Origin: Paenisporosarcina sp. OV554
GTDB lineage: Bacteria; Bacillota; Bacilli; Bacillales_A; Planococcaceae
Assembly: GCF_003058165.1 (NCBI RefSeq)
Contig: NZ_QBUC01000027.1
Coordinates: forward strand, 1-48,064
Direction: 5' to 3'
Length of the DNA stretch: 48,064 nucleotides
In this document: piece by piece, positions 34,048 through 43,219 of the stretch
Numbering within the stretch: the stretch's first letter is position 1
Layout: every line of letters begins with the position of its first letter
Notes under the pieces: model-generated
Databases searched by the model: none
What the model saw: the letters and a program-made list of their open reading frames with translations, nothing else
What the model was told of the DNA's origin: nothing
Program-made: the position numbers and the translations under genes

Positions 34048-34915
34048 GACGCATTTTGCATTCTTTGACGAAGGTTCAAAAAAAGAAATTCGTCGTGCCA
34101 TCATGAAAGCTGTAGCAATACCAGGCTATCAAGTGCCATTTGCTTCGAGAGAAATGCCAATTGCTCGCGGATGGGGAACAGGTGGATTGCAAATCACCCT
34201 TTCTATTATAGGTAAGTCCGATGTACTGAAAGTCATTGATCAAGGCGCAGACGAGTCCGTTAATGCTGTCAGCATCAAAAAACTAGTTCATGAAACCACG
34301 GGCGTTGAACTTACAGATCGCACGGAAGATGCGGACATTATTCAATCAAGACACCGGATACCGGAAATTGCTTTAACAAAAGAACAAATTATTGTCTTGC
34401 AAGTTCCGACGCCAGAACCACTTCGTGGAGTGGAAGCAAGAGAATATATAACGAAAAGAATGCATTCAGAATATGACTATAGTGGTGCGTGGTTAATATT
34501 ATTCGAACAGATTATGAAATATGGGAAAACTGCGACTGCTGCGGATCACCCTGTATACGTTAATCATCGTTATGTAATGGCACCTAGTCCGATTCCAAGA
34601 TTTGATAACCCGAAAATACACCAATCTGATGCCTTAATCCTGCTCGGTGCAGGAAGGGAAAAGAAAATCTATGCCGTTCCACCTTATACAAATGTAGAGT
34701 CACTGGCATTTGATGATTATCCATTTACAGTGGAATCGTTTGAAGGTATGCATTGTCACTTATGCAGCGGGGCGGATGTATTTCTGGATGAACTGATTGA
34801 TCACACAACCGGAGAAACGATCTATCAATGCAACGATACTAGTTACTGTATGGAACGGATGAACGAGAACGTGAATGAGAAAGAGAAAGCTGAGGTGGAA
34901 GGCAGCTATGCATGA
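34037..34915 (+). CDS. phnJ: C-P lyase PhnJ (radical SAM-type)
   Basis: A 292-aa product from ATG 34037 with AAAGGAG upstream. Four cysteines lie at residues 240, 243, 265 and 271 (CHLC and QCNDTSYC), the same spacing as C241, C244, C266 and C272 of the E. coli enzyme, which bind the 4Fe-4S cluster and carry out the radical reaction. PhnJ breaks the C-P bond to give alkane and ribose cyclic phosphate. All key residues are present, so it should be active. Its end overlaps phnK by 8 bases. Confidence 0.96.
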   Translation: MKAETHFAFFDEGSKKEIRRAIMKAVAIPGYQVPFASREMPIARGWGTGGLQITLSIIGKSDVLKVIDQGADESVNAVSIKKLVHETTGVELTDRTEDADIIQSRHRIPEIALTKEQIIVLQVPTPEPLRGVEAREYITKRMHSEYDYSGAWLILFEQIMKYGKTATAADHPVYVNHRYVMAPSPIPRFDNPKIHQSDALILLGAGREKKIYAVPPYTNVESLAFDDYPFTVESFEGMHCHLCSGADVFLDELIDHTTGETIYQCNDTSYCMERMNENVNEKEKAEVEGSYA

Positions 34916-35747
34916 GGAACCGGTATTGCAAGTAAGGAACTTACGGAAGCAATTTGGTCCGGGTTGCCGTGAATGTGGACAAATGGATAATCGGCAATTA
35001 GAGAAAAACTACTGTACAAACTGCGGAACCGTATATGCTTGCCAAGATATTTCATTGGATTTATATCCAGGAGAAATTTTAGGAATTGTCGGGGAAAGCG
35101 GAAGTGGTAAATCCACGCTGATGCAATGTTTGTATTTCGATGCAGAGGTCTCATCTGGCGAAGCATATATTAAAGACCCAAAACTCGAAGGCAAGAATGT
35201 TTTCGACTTATCGTCACAGCAAAAACGTTACATCCGCAATCATAGTTATGGCATGGTTTATCAAAATCCGGTGCATGGGTTGAAAATGAACTTTTCTTCT
35301 GTCGGGAATATTGCAGAAAAACAGATTGCAGCTGGCAACCGCAATGTAGCTGATATGGAAGCTACGAGCAAAAAGCTGTTAGAAAGTGTACATATCCCCT
35401 TACATCGCATGAAAGAAGAGCCCCAGAATTTTTCTGGAGGGATGCAGCAGCGGGTTCAAATTGCTAAGGCGCTGTCCAATAATCCGCCAGTTTTGTTTTT
35501 GGATGAAGTAACAACCGGATTGGATTTGTCGGTACAAGCAAATGTTTTGGATTTAATAAAAACCATTCAAAGAGAATTAGGTATCAGCATGCTCGTTGTG
35601 TCTCATGATTTGGCAGTTATTCGAATGCTCGCAGACCGTACTGTTGTCATGCTGAATGGCGCAATCATTGAAGAAGGTTTAACTGATCAGATCTTGGAAG
35701 ATCCACAACATGAGTATACGCAGCAATTAGTCTACTCATTATTATAG
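34908..35747 (+). CDS. phnK: C-P lyase ATPase PhnK with Cys-rich insert
   Basis: A 279-aa product from ATG 34908, overlapping phnJ. The ABC ATPase fold shows Walker A GESGSGKS at 62-69, signature FSGGMQQRVQ and Walker B VLFLDEVTTG. PhnK binds the core complex and is not a transporter ATPase. Unlike the E. coli protein, it has an insert of about 30 residues before Walker A with five cysteines (20, 23, 36, 39, 45) in the pattern C-x2-C ... C-x2-C, likely a zinc site. An in-frame start at 34875 would lie deep inside phnJ and is less likely. Confidence 0.92.
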   Translation: MHEEPVLQVRNLRKQFGPGCRECGQMDNRQLEKNYCTNCGTVYACQDISLDLYPGEILGIVGESGSGKSTLMQCLYFDAEVSSGEAYIKDPKLEGKNVFDLSSQQKRYIRNHSYGMVYQNPVHGLKMNFSSVGNIAEKQIAAGNRNVADMEATSKKLLESVHIPLHRMKEEPQNFSGGMQQRVQIAKALSNNPPVLFLDEVTTGLDLSVQANVLDLIKTIQRELGISMLVVSHDLAVIRMLADRTVVMLNGAIIEEGLTDQILEDPQHEYTQQLVYSLL

Positions 35748-35761
35748 GAGGAACGGCCACT

Positions 35762-36943
35762 GTGTACATTATTCATAATGGAAAAATCATAACAGAAGAA
35801 GCAATACTTGATGGATACGCTGTTGTTATTGAAGGAGAAACTATTCAAGAGATTATTCCTCAAAAAGATATAGTACATTTCGGGGATGCACAGTTGATCG
35901 ATGCGCGGGGTGGGTACATTTCCCCTGGGTTTATTGATATCCATTCCGATTATATCGAAACTATTGCCTCCCCTCGTCCGACTAGCATGATGGATTTCAA
36001 CATCAGCTTAAGAGAGGCAGAAAAAATATTAATTAGTCATGGGATAACGACGATGTTCCATTCCCTTTCTTTTTACCGAGAAGATGTTTTTACGCACAAA
36101 CCAATGAGAAATCCGCAGAATATCCAGCGTATGGTAGATGCCATTGACGCTACCCATCATGAGCTACATCTCATTCGCCACCGTTTACATGCACGTTTTG
36201 AAATTGACAATATTGATGAAGTTGATCGTCTTGTTAAAAATATCGAAGACGACAAAGTGCATTTGCTATCATTTATGGACCATACACCAGGACAAGGGCA
36301 ATATCGTAACTTGGAAGTCTACCGGGAAACATTAAAAGGATACCGCAATATCTCGGATGACGCTGTGAACGTAATAATTGCGGAACGTCAGAGTACAGAG
36401 TTTTTAACGATAGAAAAAATCAAAGAAGTGGCTGACATCGCTTTAGCTAAAGGCATTGCGATAGCTTCGCACGACGATGACAACATGAAAAAATTGGATC
36501 TAGTGAAAACATTTGGAACTACAATCAGTGAATTCCCCATCACGCTTGATGTGGCACTAAAAGCAAAGGAGCTTGGTTTATATACAATTGCTGGAGCTCC
36601 AAATGTGCTGCTTGGTGGTTCTCACTCCGGAAATTTATCAGCTGCGGAAGCCATTGGACACGATTGTGTGGATATTCTTTGCAGTGACTATTATCCGGCA
36701 GCACTATTGCATGCCATATTCGATCTGCATGATAAACACGGCAATGATTTACACAAAATGTTTATGATGGTCACCCTTAATCCAGCAAAAGCAGTACGCA
36801 TGGATGATGAATTGGGTTCGATAAAAGTAGGGAAGAAGGCCGACATCCTTGTTATTGAAAGAATGGATGACGGGTACCCGATGCTGACTGCAACAATGGT
36901 AAATGGTGCGTTGATCACCACGACTAATTACCGAACGAAATAG
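35762..36943 (+). CDS. phnM: PhnM, ribose 1-methylphosphonate 5-triphosphate diphosphatase
   Basis: A 393-aa product from GTG 35762 with AGGAGG 10 bases upstream. Amidohydrolase superfamily: metal ligands in GFIDIHSDYIE, later HSLSFYRED, MDHTPGQGQY and IASHDDDN, and NVLLGGSHSGN. PhnM removes pyrophosphate from the nucleoside-like triphosphate before PhnJ acts. It comes before phnL here. Confidence 0.95.
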   Translation: MYIIHNGKIITEEAILDGYAVVIEGETIQEIIPQKDIVHFGDAQLIDARGGYISPGFIDIHSDYIETIASPRPTSMMDFNISLREAEKILISHGITTMFHSLSFYREDVFTHKPMRNPQNIQRMVDAIDATHHELHLIRHRLHARFEIDNIDEVDRLVKNIEDDKVHLLSFMDHTPGQGQYRNLEVYRETLKGYRNISDDAVNVIIAERQSTEFLTIEKIKEVADIALAKGIAIASHDDDNMKKLDLVKTFGTTISEFPITLDVALKAKELGLYTIAGAPNVLLGGSHSGNLSAAEAIGHDCVDILCSDYYPAALLHAIFDLHDKHGNDLHKMFMMVTLNPAKAVRMDDELGSIKVGKKADILVIERMDDGYPMLTATMVNGALITTTNYRTK

Positions 36944-36963
36944 TAGACCGAGGAGGCAGTGAG

Positions 36964-37686
36964 ATGGCGATGCTGGAAATAACTGATTTTGGCAAGCGAT
37001 TTACTATTCATCATTTAAGCAAAACGATGCCCGCAGTTGAACATATAAATTTCACATTGGATGCAGGGGAATTTATTGGCATTGTAGGTAAAAGCGGCAG
37101 CGGGAAATCCACCATTCTGAAAAGTATTTACCGTACGTATCTTCCGGATACAGGAAAGCTACTTTACGACTCAGGCCGATTTGGAATCATTGATTTGGCA
37201 AAAGTGACGGAAAGACAAATGCTGTATTTGCGCAAATATGAAATTGGCTATGTGTCACAGTTTTTGAATGTGATGCCGAGAACAACCTGCAGGCAGCTCG
37301 TGACAAATGCATTGCTAGAAATGGGTGAGTCAGAGGAAGTTGCACGAGTGGAAACAGAAAGAGCACTAACTCATTTTGAACTCGATTCGAAGTTATGGGA
37401 CAGCTATCCCAATACATTTTCTGGCGGTGAAAAATTACGCTTGAATATCGCTATGGCGACAGTGAAAAAACCACGGTTATTATTACTTGATGAACCTACT
37501 GCAAGTTTGGATCAACAATCGAAAGAGAAAGTCCGTCAAATCATCGAGAAATTGAAAAACACTGGGACAACATTGGTTGGCATTTTCCATGATATCGAAT
37601 TCATGGAAGGACTTTGCGACAAGGTGTTCGATATGCAGACAAGGCAGCTAACAACCGCAAAAGAAACAGCTGTTTATGAGAGCTGA
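36964..37686 (+). CDS. phnL: C-P lyase ATP-binding subunit PhnL
   Basis: A 240-aa product from ATG 36964 with GAGGAGG upstream. Walker A is GKSGSGKS in GIVGKSGSGKSTILKS, signature FSGGEKLRLNIAMA, Walker B LLLLDEPTAS. It is an ABC-type subunit that works with PhnG, H and I in activating phosphonate; together with PhnK it forms the ATPase pair of the complex. Its end overlaps the PHP gene by 11 bases. Confidence 0.93.
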   Translation: MAMLEITDFGKRFTIHHLSKTMPAVEHINFTLDAGEFIGIVGKSGSGKSTILKSIYRTYLPDTGKLLYDSGRFGIIDLAKVTERQMLYLRKYEIGYVSQFLNVMPRTTCRQLVTNALLEMGESEEVARVETERALTHFELDSKLWDSYPNTFSGGEKLRLNIAMATVKKPRLLLLDEPTASLDQQSKEKVRQIIEKLKNTGTTLVGIFHDIEFMEGLCDKVFDMQTRQLTTAKETAVYES

Positions 37687-38503
37687 TTTGCATGTCCATA
37701 GTCGCTACTCAGATGGTTCTGATTGTGCTGAAGCGGTGATTAAGCAGGCTCGTGATAATGGAGTGACTCAACTTAGTTTTGTTGATCATGATACTGTCGA
37801 AGGATTAGTTGAACTTAATATGCTCGGTGAAAAATATGGAATTGAACTTGTTCCGGGGATTGAAATTTCAGCGTATGACTTTAAGAGAGACCGTAAAGTA
37901 CATCTGCTCGGGTATAATTTCCATTCAAATGCAGTGCACATGAAGTCTATATGCGAGCCACTGCTAAAACGGAGACAGGAACATTCACTGTGGCAAATCG
38001 AGAAGATTCAAGCCGCAGGATATGAGTTGGATTTAGAAGCGATTATCGAACATGCGAAGCCGTCCAAGACGATTTACAAACAACATATTATGAAGTCTTT
38101 GACGGAAGCAGCCTATACTTCACCTGATTATAAGCGATTATATAACAGCTTGTTTAAAGGAGATGGCGTTGCTTCAGGGGATATTCGCTACATCGATGCA
38201 TTCGATGCGGTCTGGGCGATTAAAGCAGACGGGGGAGTTGCTGTCGTGGCTCATCCAGGTCAGCTTGATTCCTATGACATTATTCCGGAACTTGTTGAAG
38301 TCGGATTAAGCGGAATTGAACGGAATCATATGGATCATACAGTGGAGGACCATCATCGGGTTGAAGCTTTTGCAGAAAAATATAACCTAGTGATGACGGG
38401 CGGATCAGATTATCACGGTTCATTTGGAGCGGCGGTTAAAGTCGGGGACATTGTAAGCCCCTCCAACCTCCGGAAAGTTGTAAACAACGTTAAGAGTCTA
38501 TGA
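37676..38503 (+). CDS. PHP-domain cyclic phosphodiesterase replacing PhnP
   Basis: A 275-aa product from ATG 37676, overlapping phnL. PHP metal motifs in order: DLHVHSRYSDG (HxH), FVDHDTVEG, PGIEIS, VAHPGQ and GGSDYHG. Full-length for the family. The gene sits exactly where phnP often lies, and a PHP enzyme linked to C-P lyase (PhnPP of Eggerthella) opens ribose 1,2-cyclic phosphate 5-phosphate. The inferred role here is the same last step, feeding ribose phosphate to central metabolism. No phnN or phnP is seen in the window. Confidence 0.85.
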   Translation: MRADLHVHSRYSDGSDCAEAVIKQARDNGVTQLSFVDHDTVEGLVELNMLGEKYGIELVPGIEISAYDFKRDRKVHLLGYNFHSNAVHMKSICEPLLKRRQEHSLWQIEKIQAAGYELDLEAIIEHAKPSKTIYKQHIMKSLTEAAYTSPDYKRLYNSLFKGDGVASGDIRYIDAFDAVWAIKADGGVAVVAHPGQLDSYDIIPELVEVGLSGIERNHMDHTVEDHHRVEAFAEKYNLVMTGGSDYHGSFGAAVKVGDIVSPSNLRKVVNNVKSL

Positions 38504-38508
38504 TAATC

Positions 38509-38522
38509 GTGTAAATATACAC
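38509..38522. promoter_or_regulatory. Palindromic site between the PHP gene and phnD
   Basis: GTGTAAATATACAC (arms GTGTA and TACAC) has the GT-N-TA-N-AC look of HutC-type operators and may control phnD separately. Confidence 0.35.
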
Positions 38523-38606
38523 TCTGCGTATAGGATATATGATTCAATGAAACTGATTAAATACCTTGCACTGCCATTCTACTTAGCGAAAAGGGGAGTA
38601 AAAATA

Positions 38607-39647
38607 ATGAAGAAAAATTTGTCTGTGATCACAATGTCTTTAGTAGCAGCTTTAATGTTGTCTGCGTGTTCGGAAGGAACTGCAGGGGCAGGAAAAACAG
38701 AAGTGGATGATGTTATCAAAATCGTTTGGTATCCCAATGAATCCGGTACAGACATGAAATCTTCACGTGAAGAAATTGGCAGAGTTATTACAGAAGCTAC
38801 AGGTAAAGATGTAGAGCATCAGTTAACGACTGATTATGCAATCGCTATCGAAACATTAGTAAACAACAATGCAGATCTAGCATTTATGGGAGCACAAGGT
38901 TATATCGAAGCGAAGGAAGGCAACGAAGTAATCAAACCTTTAGTTGTTCCTACTGGCGCTTCAGGTACCTTAGATGACGCAATGTATCACAGCTGGTTAG
39001 CTGTAAATGTGGACGATCAAGAAAATTTCAAGATGGACGACGAATTTTCACTCGATACGATTGAAGGGAAAAAGATGTCATTCGTATCAAACAGCTCAAC
39101 ATCAGGGTTTGTTGTACCAGCATCAACGATTATCGGACACTATGCGGAAAAGTCAGGCTTTGAAGATTTAAGTCAGGAAGATTTAATGGAAGGCGGAACC
39201 CTTTTCTCTCAAGTATTATTCGGTAATTCTCATCAAGGTTCTGCGGTTAATTTATTGAGTGGAACTGCGGAGGTTGCTGCATTCTGTGACACATGTGTTG
39301 AAAACTATGTGGAAGTTGTTGAAGGCGATACAAACAAGGTAGGTTCAGTCTATAAAGTTAAAGAGGATGCAGCTGAGCCTTTTAACACGGTGACTGGCAG
39401 TGAATTTACATTGATGGGTGTAACTCCAGTATTAAACGCACCATTCGTTGCTAATACAGATGTTCTGGGACAAGAAGATTATGATCTCCTGCAAGAATTA
39501 TTCACTTCAGATGACATTGCAAATAATGAAAAAATCTTTGTCCCGAAAGATTCAGGAGAGTCAGGATTGTTCTTCAAATCAGACCAGGAAAGATTTTCAT
39601 TAGTGGAAGACGCATGGTTCGATCCAATCCGTGAGCTATCAAACTAA
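38607..39647 (+). CDS. phnD: Phosphonate-binding lipoprotein PhnD
   Basis: A 346-aa product. The start is ATG 38607 with AGGGGAG upstream; a longer frame from 38547 lacks such a site. The signal peptide ends in a lipobox LSAC at about residues 19-22, so it is anchored to the outside of the membrane by a lipid. After this come the PBP2-type patterns WYPNESGTDMKSSREEIG and DLAFMGAQGY. It catches phosphonates or phosphate esters for PhnC/E. No trace of a break. Confidence 0.93.
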   Translation: MKKNLSVITMSLVAALMLSACSEGTAGAGKTEVDDVIKIVWYPNESGTDMKSSREEIGRVITEATGKDVEHQLTTDYAIAIETLVNNNADLAFMGAQGYIEAKEGNEVIKPLVVPTGASGTLDDAMYHSWLAVNVDDQENFKMDDEFSLDTIEGKKMSFVSNSSTSGFVVPASTIIGHYAEKSGFEDLSQEDLMEGGTLFSQVLFGNSHQGSAVNLLSGTAEVAAFCDTCVENYVEVVEGDTNKVGSVYKVKEDAAEPFNTVTGSEFTLMGVTPVLNAPFVANTDVLGQEDYDLLQELFTSDDIANNEKIFVPKDSGESGLFFKSDQERFSLVEDAWFDPIRELSN

Positions 39648-39676
39648 TAGAATCAACTGCCAAAGTGAAAAATTAG

Positions 39677-39712
39677 AGCATGCATTTCTTAACATGCATG
39701 CTTTAAGTTTGT
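39677..39712 (+). terminator. Hairpin between phnD and phnC
   Basis: AGCATGCAT (39677-39685) and ATGCATGCT (39694-39702) form a perfect 9-bp stem followed by a short T-rich run. As elsewhere in transporter operons, such a hairpin may favour high levels of binding-protein mRNA relative to the downstream genes. Confidence 0.55.
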
Positions 39713-39741
39713 AAATATGCTAAAAAAGGAGCCGATAAACA

Positions 39742-40515
39742 TTGTCCTTATTAACAGTTGAAGAACTCGGTAAAACATACAATTCGGGAACGAAAGTATT
39801 AAAAAACGTTAGTTTTAAGGTGGAGGCTGGAGAATTCGTTTCAATCATTGGTCCATCTGGTGCTGGGAAATCTACACTCTTGCGCTGCATCAATCGAATG
39901 GTTGAAATCGATGAAGGTAAAGTTCATTTTGATCATTTCGACGTAGGTAATTTGAATAAAAAGGATTTGCGATTATTACGCACGAACATAGGCATGATCT
40001 TTCAGCATTATAACCTAGTACCACGTTTATCCGTTATTGAAAATGTACTGCACGGGCGTCTTGGTTATAAAACAACGCTCCAAGGTGTATTAGGGAAATT
40101 TACGGAATTGGAGAAAGAACGTGCATTTTTCCTGCTAAAGAAATTAGGCATAGAAGAACATGCGTATAAACGTTGCGATCAGTTAAGTGGGGGGCAGCAG
40201 CAACGCGTTGGTATTGCGCGTTCGCTTATCCAGGAGCCGAAAATCATTTTGTGTGATGAGCCGATTGCTTCGCTTGATCCGAACGCTTCTAAAGTTATAA
40301 TGGACCATTTAAAATCCATTACGTTGGAGCTCAATATTACTTGCATCGTAAACTTGCATCAAGTAGAAATTGCACGTAGCTATTCAGATAGGATTATTGG
40401 TTTGAAAAAAGGTGAAGTCGTATTTGATGGACCGAGTCACAGGCTTACGACTGATAATATTGACATTATTTATGGGACAGAGAATAGAGAGACTAGAGAG
40501 TTAATTACGGTGTGA
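39742..40515 (+). CDS. phnC: Phosphonate ABC transporter ATPase PhnC
   Basis: A 257-aa product from TTG 39742 with AAAGGAG upstream. Walker A is GPSGAGKS in IIGPSGAGKSTLLRC, Q-loop FQHYNLV, signature LSGGQQQRVGIARS, Walker B IILCDEPIAS. PhnC powers uptake through PhnE. It follows phnD by about 95 bases containing a hairpin, and phnE1 starts 13 bases downstream. Confidence 0.95.
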   Translation: MSLLTVEELGKTYNSGTKVLKNVSFKVEAGEFVSIIGPSGAGKSTLLRCINRMVEIDEGKVHFDHFDVGNLNKKDLRLLRTNIGMIFQHYNLVPRLSVIENVLHGRLGYKTTLQGVLGKFTELEKERAFFLLKKLGIEEHAYKRCDQLSGGQQQRVGIARSLIQEPKIILCDEPIASLDPNASKVIMDHLKSITLELNITCIVNLHQVEIARSYSDRIIGLKKGEVVFDGPSHRLTTDNIDIIYGTENRETRELITV

Positions 40516-40528
40516 GGAGCAAAACCAA

Positions 40529-41317
40529 ATGAATGAAAAAGTGATGCGAAACCAACGTAAAAAGCAGACGATAATTTTTTCTGTCATTATTATCGTATTG
40601 ACGTATTTATCAGCAAACATAACAGGCTTTAATATCCTTCATGGAATTGCCACATTACCCGAAGCGATCGTATGGATTTTTTCCAATTTGTATATTACAC
40701 AGGAATCACTCGAAAAATTACCGACGATATTGGAAAAATTAATTGAGACCATCCTGATGTCCATTGCTGCTACTACTACAGCGACAGTTGTCTCTATCTT
40801 TTTGGGCTTAATGGGATCTAAAACCACAGGAACAAACGGTGTAATGGGTGTCTTTGCCCGTTTTATCGCGTCTGTTTCAAGGAATATTCCAGTGGTTGCA
40901 TGGGCTTTAATTTTGTTGCTTTCTTTTGGACAAAATTCAGTGACAGGGTATCTAGCATTATTCGTCGGTTCCGTCGGATTCTTAACTAGAGCGTTTATAG
41001 AATCCATAGATGAAGCAAGCCTGAGCGCAGTTGAAGCATTAAGAGCTACGGGTGCTACATACTTTCAAATTGTCTATAAAGCGGTCATTCCTCAATGTTT
41101 GCCACAGATGATTAGTTGGATATTGTTTATGATTGAAACGAATATTAGAAATGCAACATTAGTAGGAATCTTAACAGGTACAGGAATTGGATTCTCATTC
41201 GATTTGTATTACAAAACGCTTAACTATAACGCTGTCGCACTTGTTACATTTAGTATCGTCATCGCCGTGATAATGATCGAACTTATTTCAAACCATATTC
41301 GGAAGGTGATTCTATAA
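40529..41317 (+). CDS. phnE1: Phosphonate ABC transporter permease PhnE (first copy)
   Basis: A 262-aa product from ATG 40529 with TGAGGAG upstream. About six membrane spans and the binding-protein-dependent permease loop EALRATGATYFQIVYKAVIP. It pairs with the second permease to make the channel. Its TAA overlaps the next ATG by one base. Confidence 0.93.
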   Translation: MNEKVMRNQRKKQTIIFSVIIIVLTYLSANITGFNILHGIATLPEAIVWIFSNLYITQESLEKLPTILEKLIETILMSIAATTTATVVSIFLGLMGSKTTGTNGVMGVFARFIASVSRNIPVVAWALILLLSFGQNSVTGYLALFVGSVGFLTRAFIESIDEASLSAVEALRATGATYFQIVYKAVIPQCLPQMISWILFMIETNIRNATLVGILTGTGIGFSFDLYYKTLNYNAVALVTFSIVIAVIMIELISNHIRKVIL

Positions 41318-42165
41318 TGGAAGCAACAACGTACATAAAAAGGACACATGATGGCCGAATCACTATTAAATCAGGCAACAAAGTGGAACGCGTGATGAGC
41401 GGGACGCTGACGGTACTTACTGCACTCACGATCATGGCCTTTATCTTCTTCGACTATACGGGGCTGGATTTAGGGGAAGCTTTTCCTGCCACCGTTTATA
41501 ACTTGAAAACGATGTTCCTGGAACCTACTCTTAGTCATTTTAGTTGGGGAGAAGCTTTCTACCAAGTCGGCATTACGCTCGGTTTAGCTTTTCTGGCAAC
41601 GATTCTAGGTGCAGTCATTGCATTTTTTTTAGCCTTGATGGCAGCAACTAACCTTTCTAAAGAATGGGTATCAAAAACGATTCGAATCGTGGTTGCCTTT
41701 ATACGTGCTGTTCCTACCGTGTTATGGGTGTTAATCTTTGCGATTGCAGCTGGTTTAGGAAGTGAAGCAGCGGTCCTCGGGATGCTATTCCACTCGATTG
41801 CCTATTTAGTGAAAGCATTTTCAGAGTCTTTTGAGGAAGTTGATCAGGGAATACTAGAGGCGCTGCGTGCAACCGGGGCCAATTGGTGGCATATAGTGAC
41901 ACATGCAGTCTTGCCGTCGACCTTCACTTATTTGTTATCTTGGACTTTCCTACGGTTTGAAATCAACTTTGCCGTAGCAGTTGCAATGGGAGCAGCAGCT
42001 GGTGCAGGTGGGATCGGATTTGAACTCTTCATGGCATCAGGTTTTTACTTCGATTTGAGAGAAGTTGGATTCATCACCTATATGATCCTTGTTCTAGCGA
42101 TTGTTTTAGAAATCATGTCAACCCGTTTAAAAAATCGTTACTTTCCAGATTCTTCGGCTAATTAA
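41317..42165 (+). CDS. phnE2: Phosphonate ABC transporter permease PhnE (second copy)
   Basis: A 282-aa product from ATG 41317. Inner membrane permease with the EAA loop EALRATGANWWHIVTHAVLP, similar to that in the first copy, and about six membrane spans after a cytoplasmic N-terminus of about 30 residues. Two different permeases in tandem are common in Gram-positive phn loci. It is the last gene before a strong terminator. Confidence 0.93.
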   Translation: MEATTYIKRTHDGRITIKSGNKVERVMSGTLTVLTALTIMAFIFFDYTGLDLGEAFPATVYNLKTMFLEPTLSHFSWGEAFYQVGITLGLAFLATILGAVIAFFLALMAATNLSKEWVSKTIRIVVAFIRAVPTVLWVLIFAIAAGLGSEAAVLGMLFHSIAYLVKAFSESFEEVDQGILEALRATGANWWHIVTHAVLPSTFTYLLSWTFLRFEINFAVAVAMGAAAGAGGIGFELFMASGFYFDLREVGFITYMILVLAIVLEIMSTRLKNRYFPDSSAN

Positions 42166-42220
42166 GAAGGTTGAATAGATTTGGGAGAACATGGTCGATA
42201 AGTGTAATATGAAAATCAAC

Positions 42221-42257
42221 AAGGGCTTTTCCGGTTAAAAAGGAAAGCCCTTTTTTC
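42221..42257 (+). terminator. Intrinsic terminator of the phn operon
   Basis: AAGGGCTTTTCC pairs with GGAAAGCCCTT and is followed by a T run. Confidence 0.88.
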
Positions 42258-42270
42258 TTATCCTTGTAAT

Positions 42271-42660
42271 CCTCATATCCATTTTATTCGTGTTATAGAT
42301 CCTCTAGGAATAACGGGATATGGTCTTATTAGAGACCATCTAAATCAACCAATCCCTCGTATCGATTTACCCGTACGGACGGGCTCATATTTTCCTTTAG
42401 GTAAGACAACAGTCACAGTTGAAGCTGCAGAAACAGCTAGTGGTCGAGTTATTGACAAAGCTGACTTTATTGCAAGCATTACTCCTGGACGAGATATCCC
42501 TTGTGGACTACCAGTTTATTTTACAGTAGACCTAGCAGAACTAAGAATGAAGATAAATGAGGGTATTAACGGCCAATTAATGAACAGGGAATACATAAGA
42601 AAATTAGAGGATATGAGTGTTCATTATGGGCAGGATAACCTAATTGTAAGTCAACGTTTC
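42271..42660 (+). pseudogene. Gene remnant of unknown family
   Basis: An open frame of about 130 codons with no start codon reads PLGITGYGLIRDHLNQPIPR, then IDLPVRTGSYFPLGKTTVTV and ITPGRDIPCGLPVYFTVDLA. It is codon-like and plainly derived from a real gene, but I do not recognise the family. It joins an ABC ATPase remnant in another frame. It is most likely a deletion scar fused from two lost genes. Confidence 0.55.
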
Positions 42661-42665
42661 AGAGC

Positions 42666-43065
42666 GTGTTTCTCGCACGGCGCATGCCGATCATTTCATT
42701 TGGACACTTCCAGATGGTTATGAAACAATCTTAAATGAAGAAGGTTTGAACATCTCACAAGGACAAAAGCAGCTTCTGACAATTGCTCGAAGGTTCTAGC
42801 AGATCCACCGATTATGATTTTGGATGAAGCACATCGAGTGTGGACACGCGCACCGAAATCTTTATTCAACAGGAGATGAATCGATTGATGGAAGTACGTA
42901 CTAGCTTTGTTATTGCTCATCGTCTCTCAACCATTAACTATGCCGATTTAATTCTTGTGATGAATCAAGGAAGAGTGATTGAGTAAGGAACACATTCAGA
43001 TTAGAGGAAAATGGTTTCTACGTAGATTTTTATAACAGTCAGTTCTCTGAAAAAGTAGCTGGATA
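42666..43065 (+). pseudogene. ABC exporter ATPase, C-terminal remnant with frameshifts
   Basis: Reads RTAHADHFIWTLPDGYETIL and NEEGLNISQGQKQLLTIARR (ABC signature). It shifts frame near 42793, continues [11 protein letters not shown] (Walker B), shifts again, then reads [20 protein letters not shown], then [20 protein letters not shown] and RVIE before a stop. This is the end of an MsbA/LmrA-type multidrug exporter ATPase. At least two frameshifts plus loss of the N-terminus make it inactive. Confidence 0.8.
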
Positions 43066-43071
43066 AATAGT

Positions 43072-43110
43072 AAGAGGCTCATTTCTAACTTGAAATGAGC
43101 CTCTTTTAAT
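43072..43110. terminator. Bidirectional intrinsic terminator
   Basis: AAGAGGCTCATTTC pairs perfectly with GAAATGAGCCTCTT (14 bp) and is flanked by T on the plus strand and T on the minus strand. It closes the ABC remnant and the pucR-type gene, whose stop lies about 110 bases away. Confidence 0.85.
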
Positions 43111-43219
43111 TTTTTGTGGGATACCGGATGTTACACATTGTTAATCGAATGCATGATAGGACAAAATCATCGGCGTTGCACATTGAACGGGATGGATGAA
43201 ATATAAAACTAGTTTTCTT

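Noticed and set aside
42696-42920. Minus-strand 74-aa gene
   Set aside because: Antisense to the ABC ATPase remnant, with no ribosome binding site or recognisable motif.
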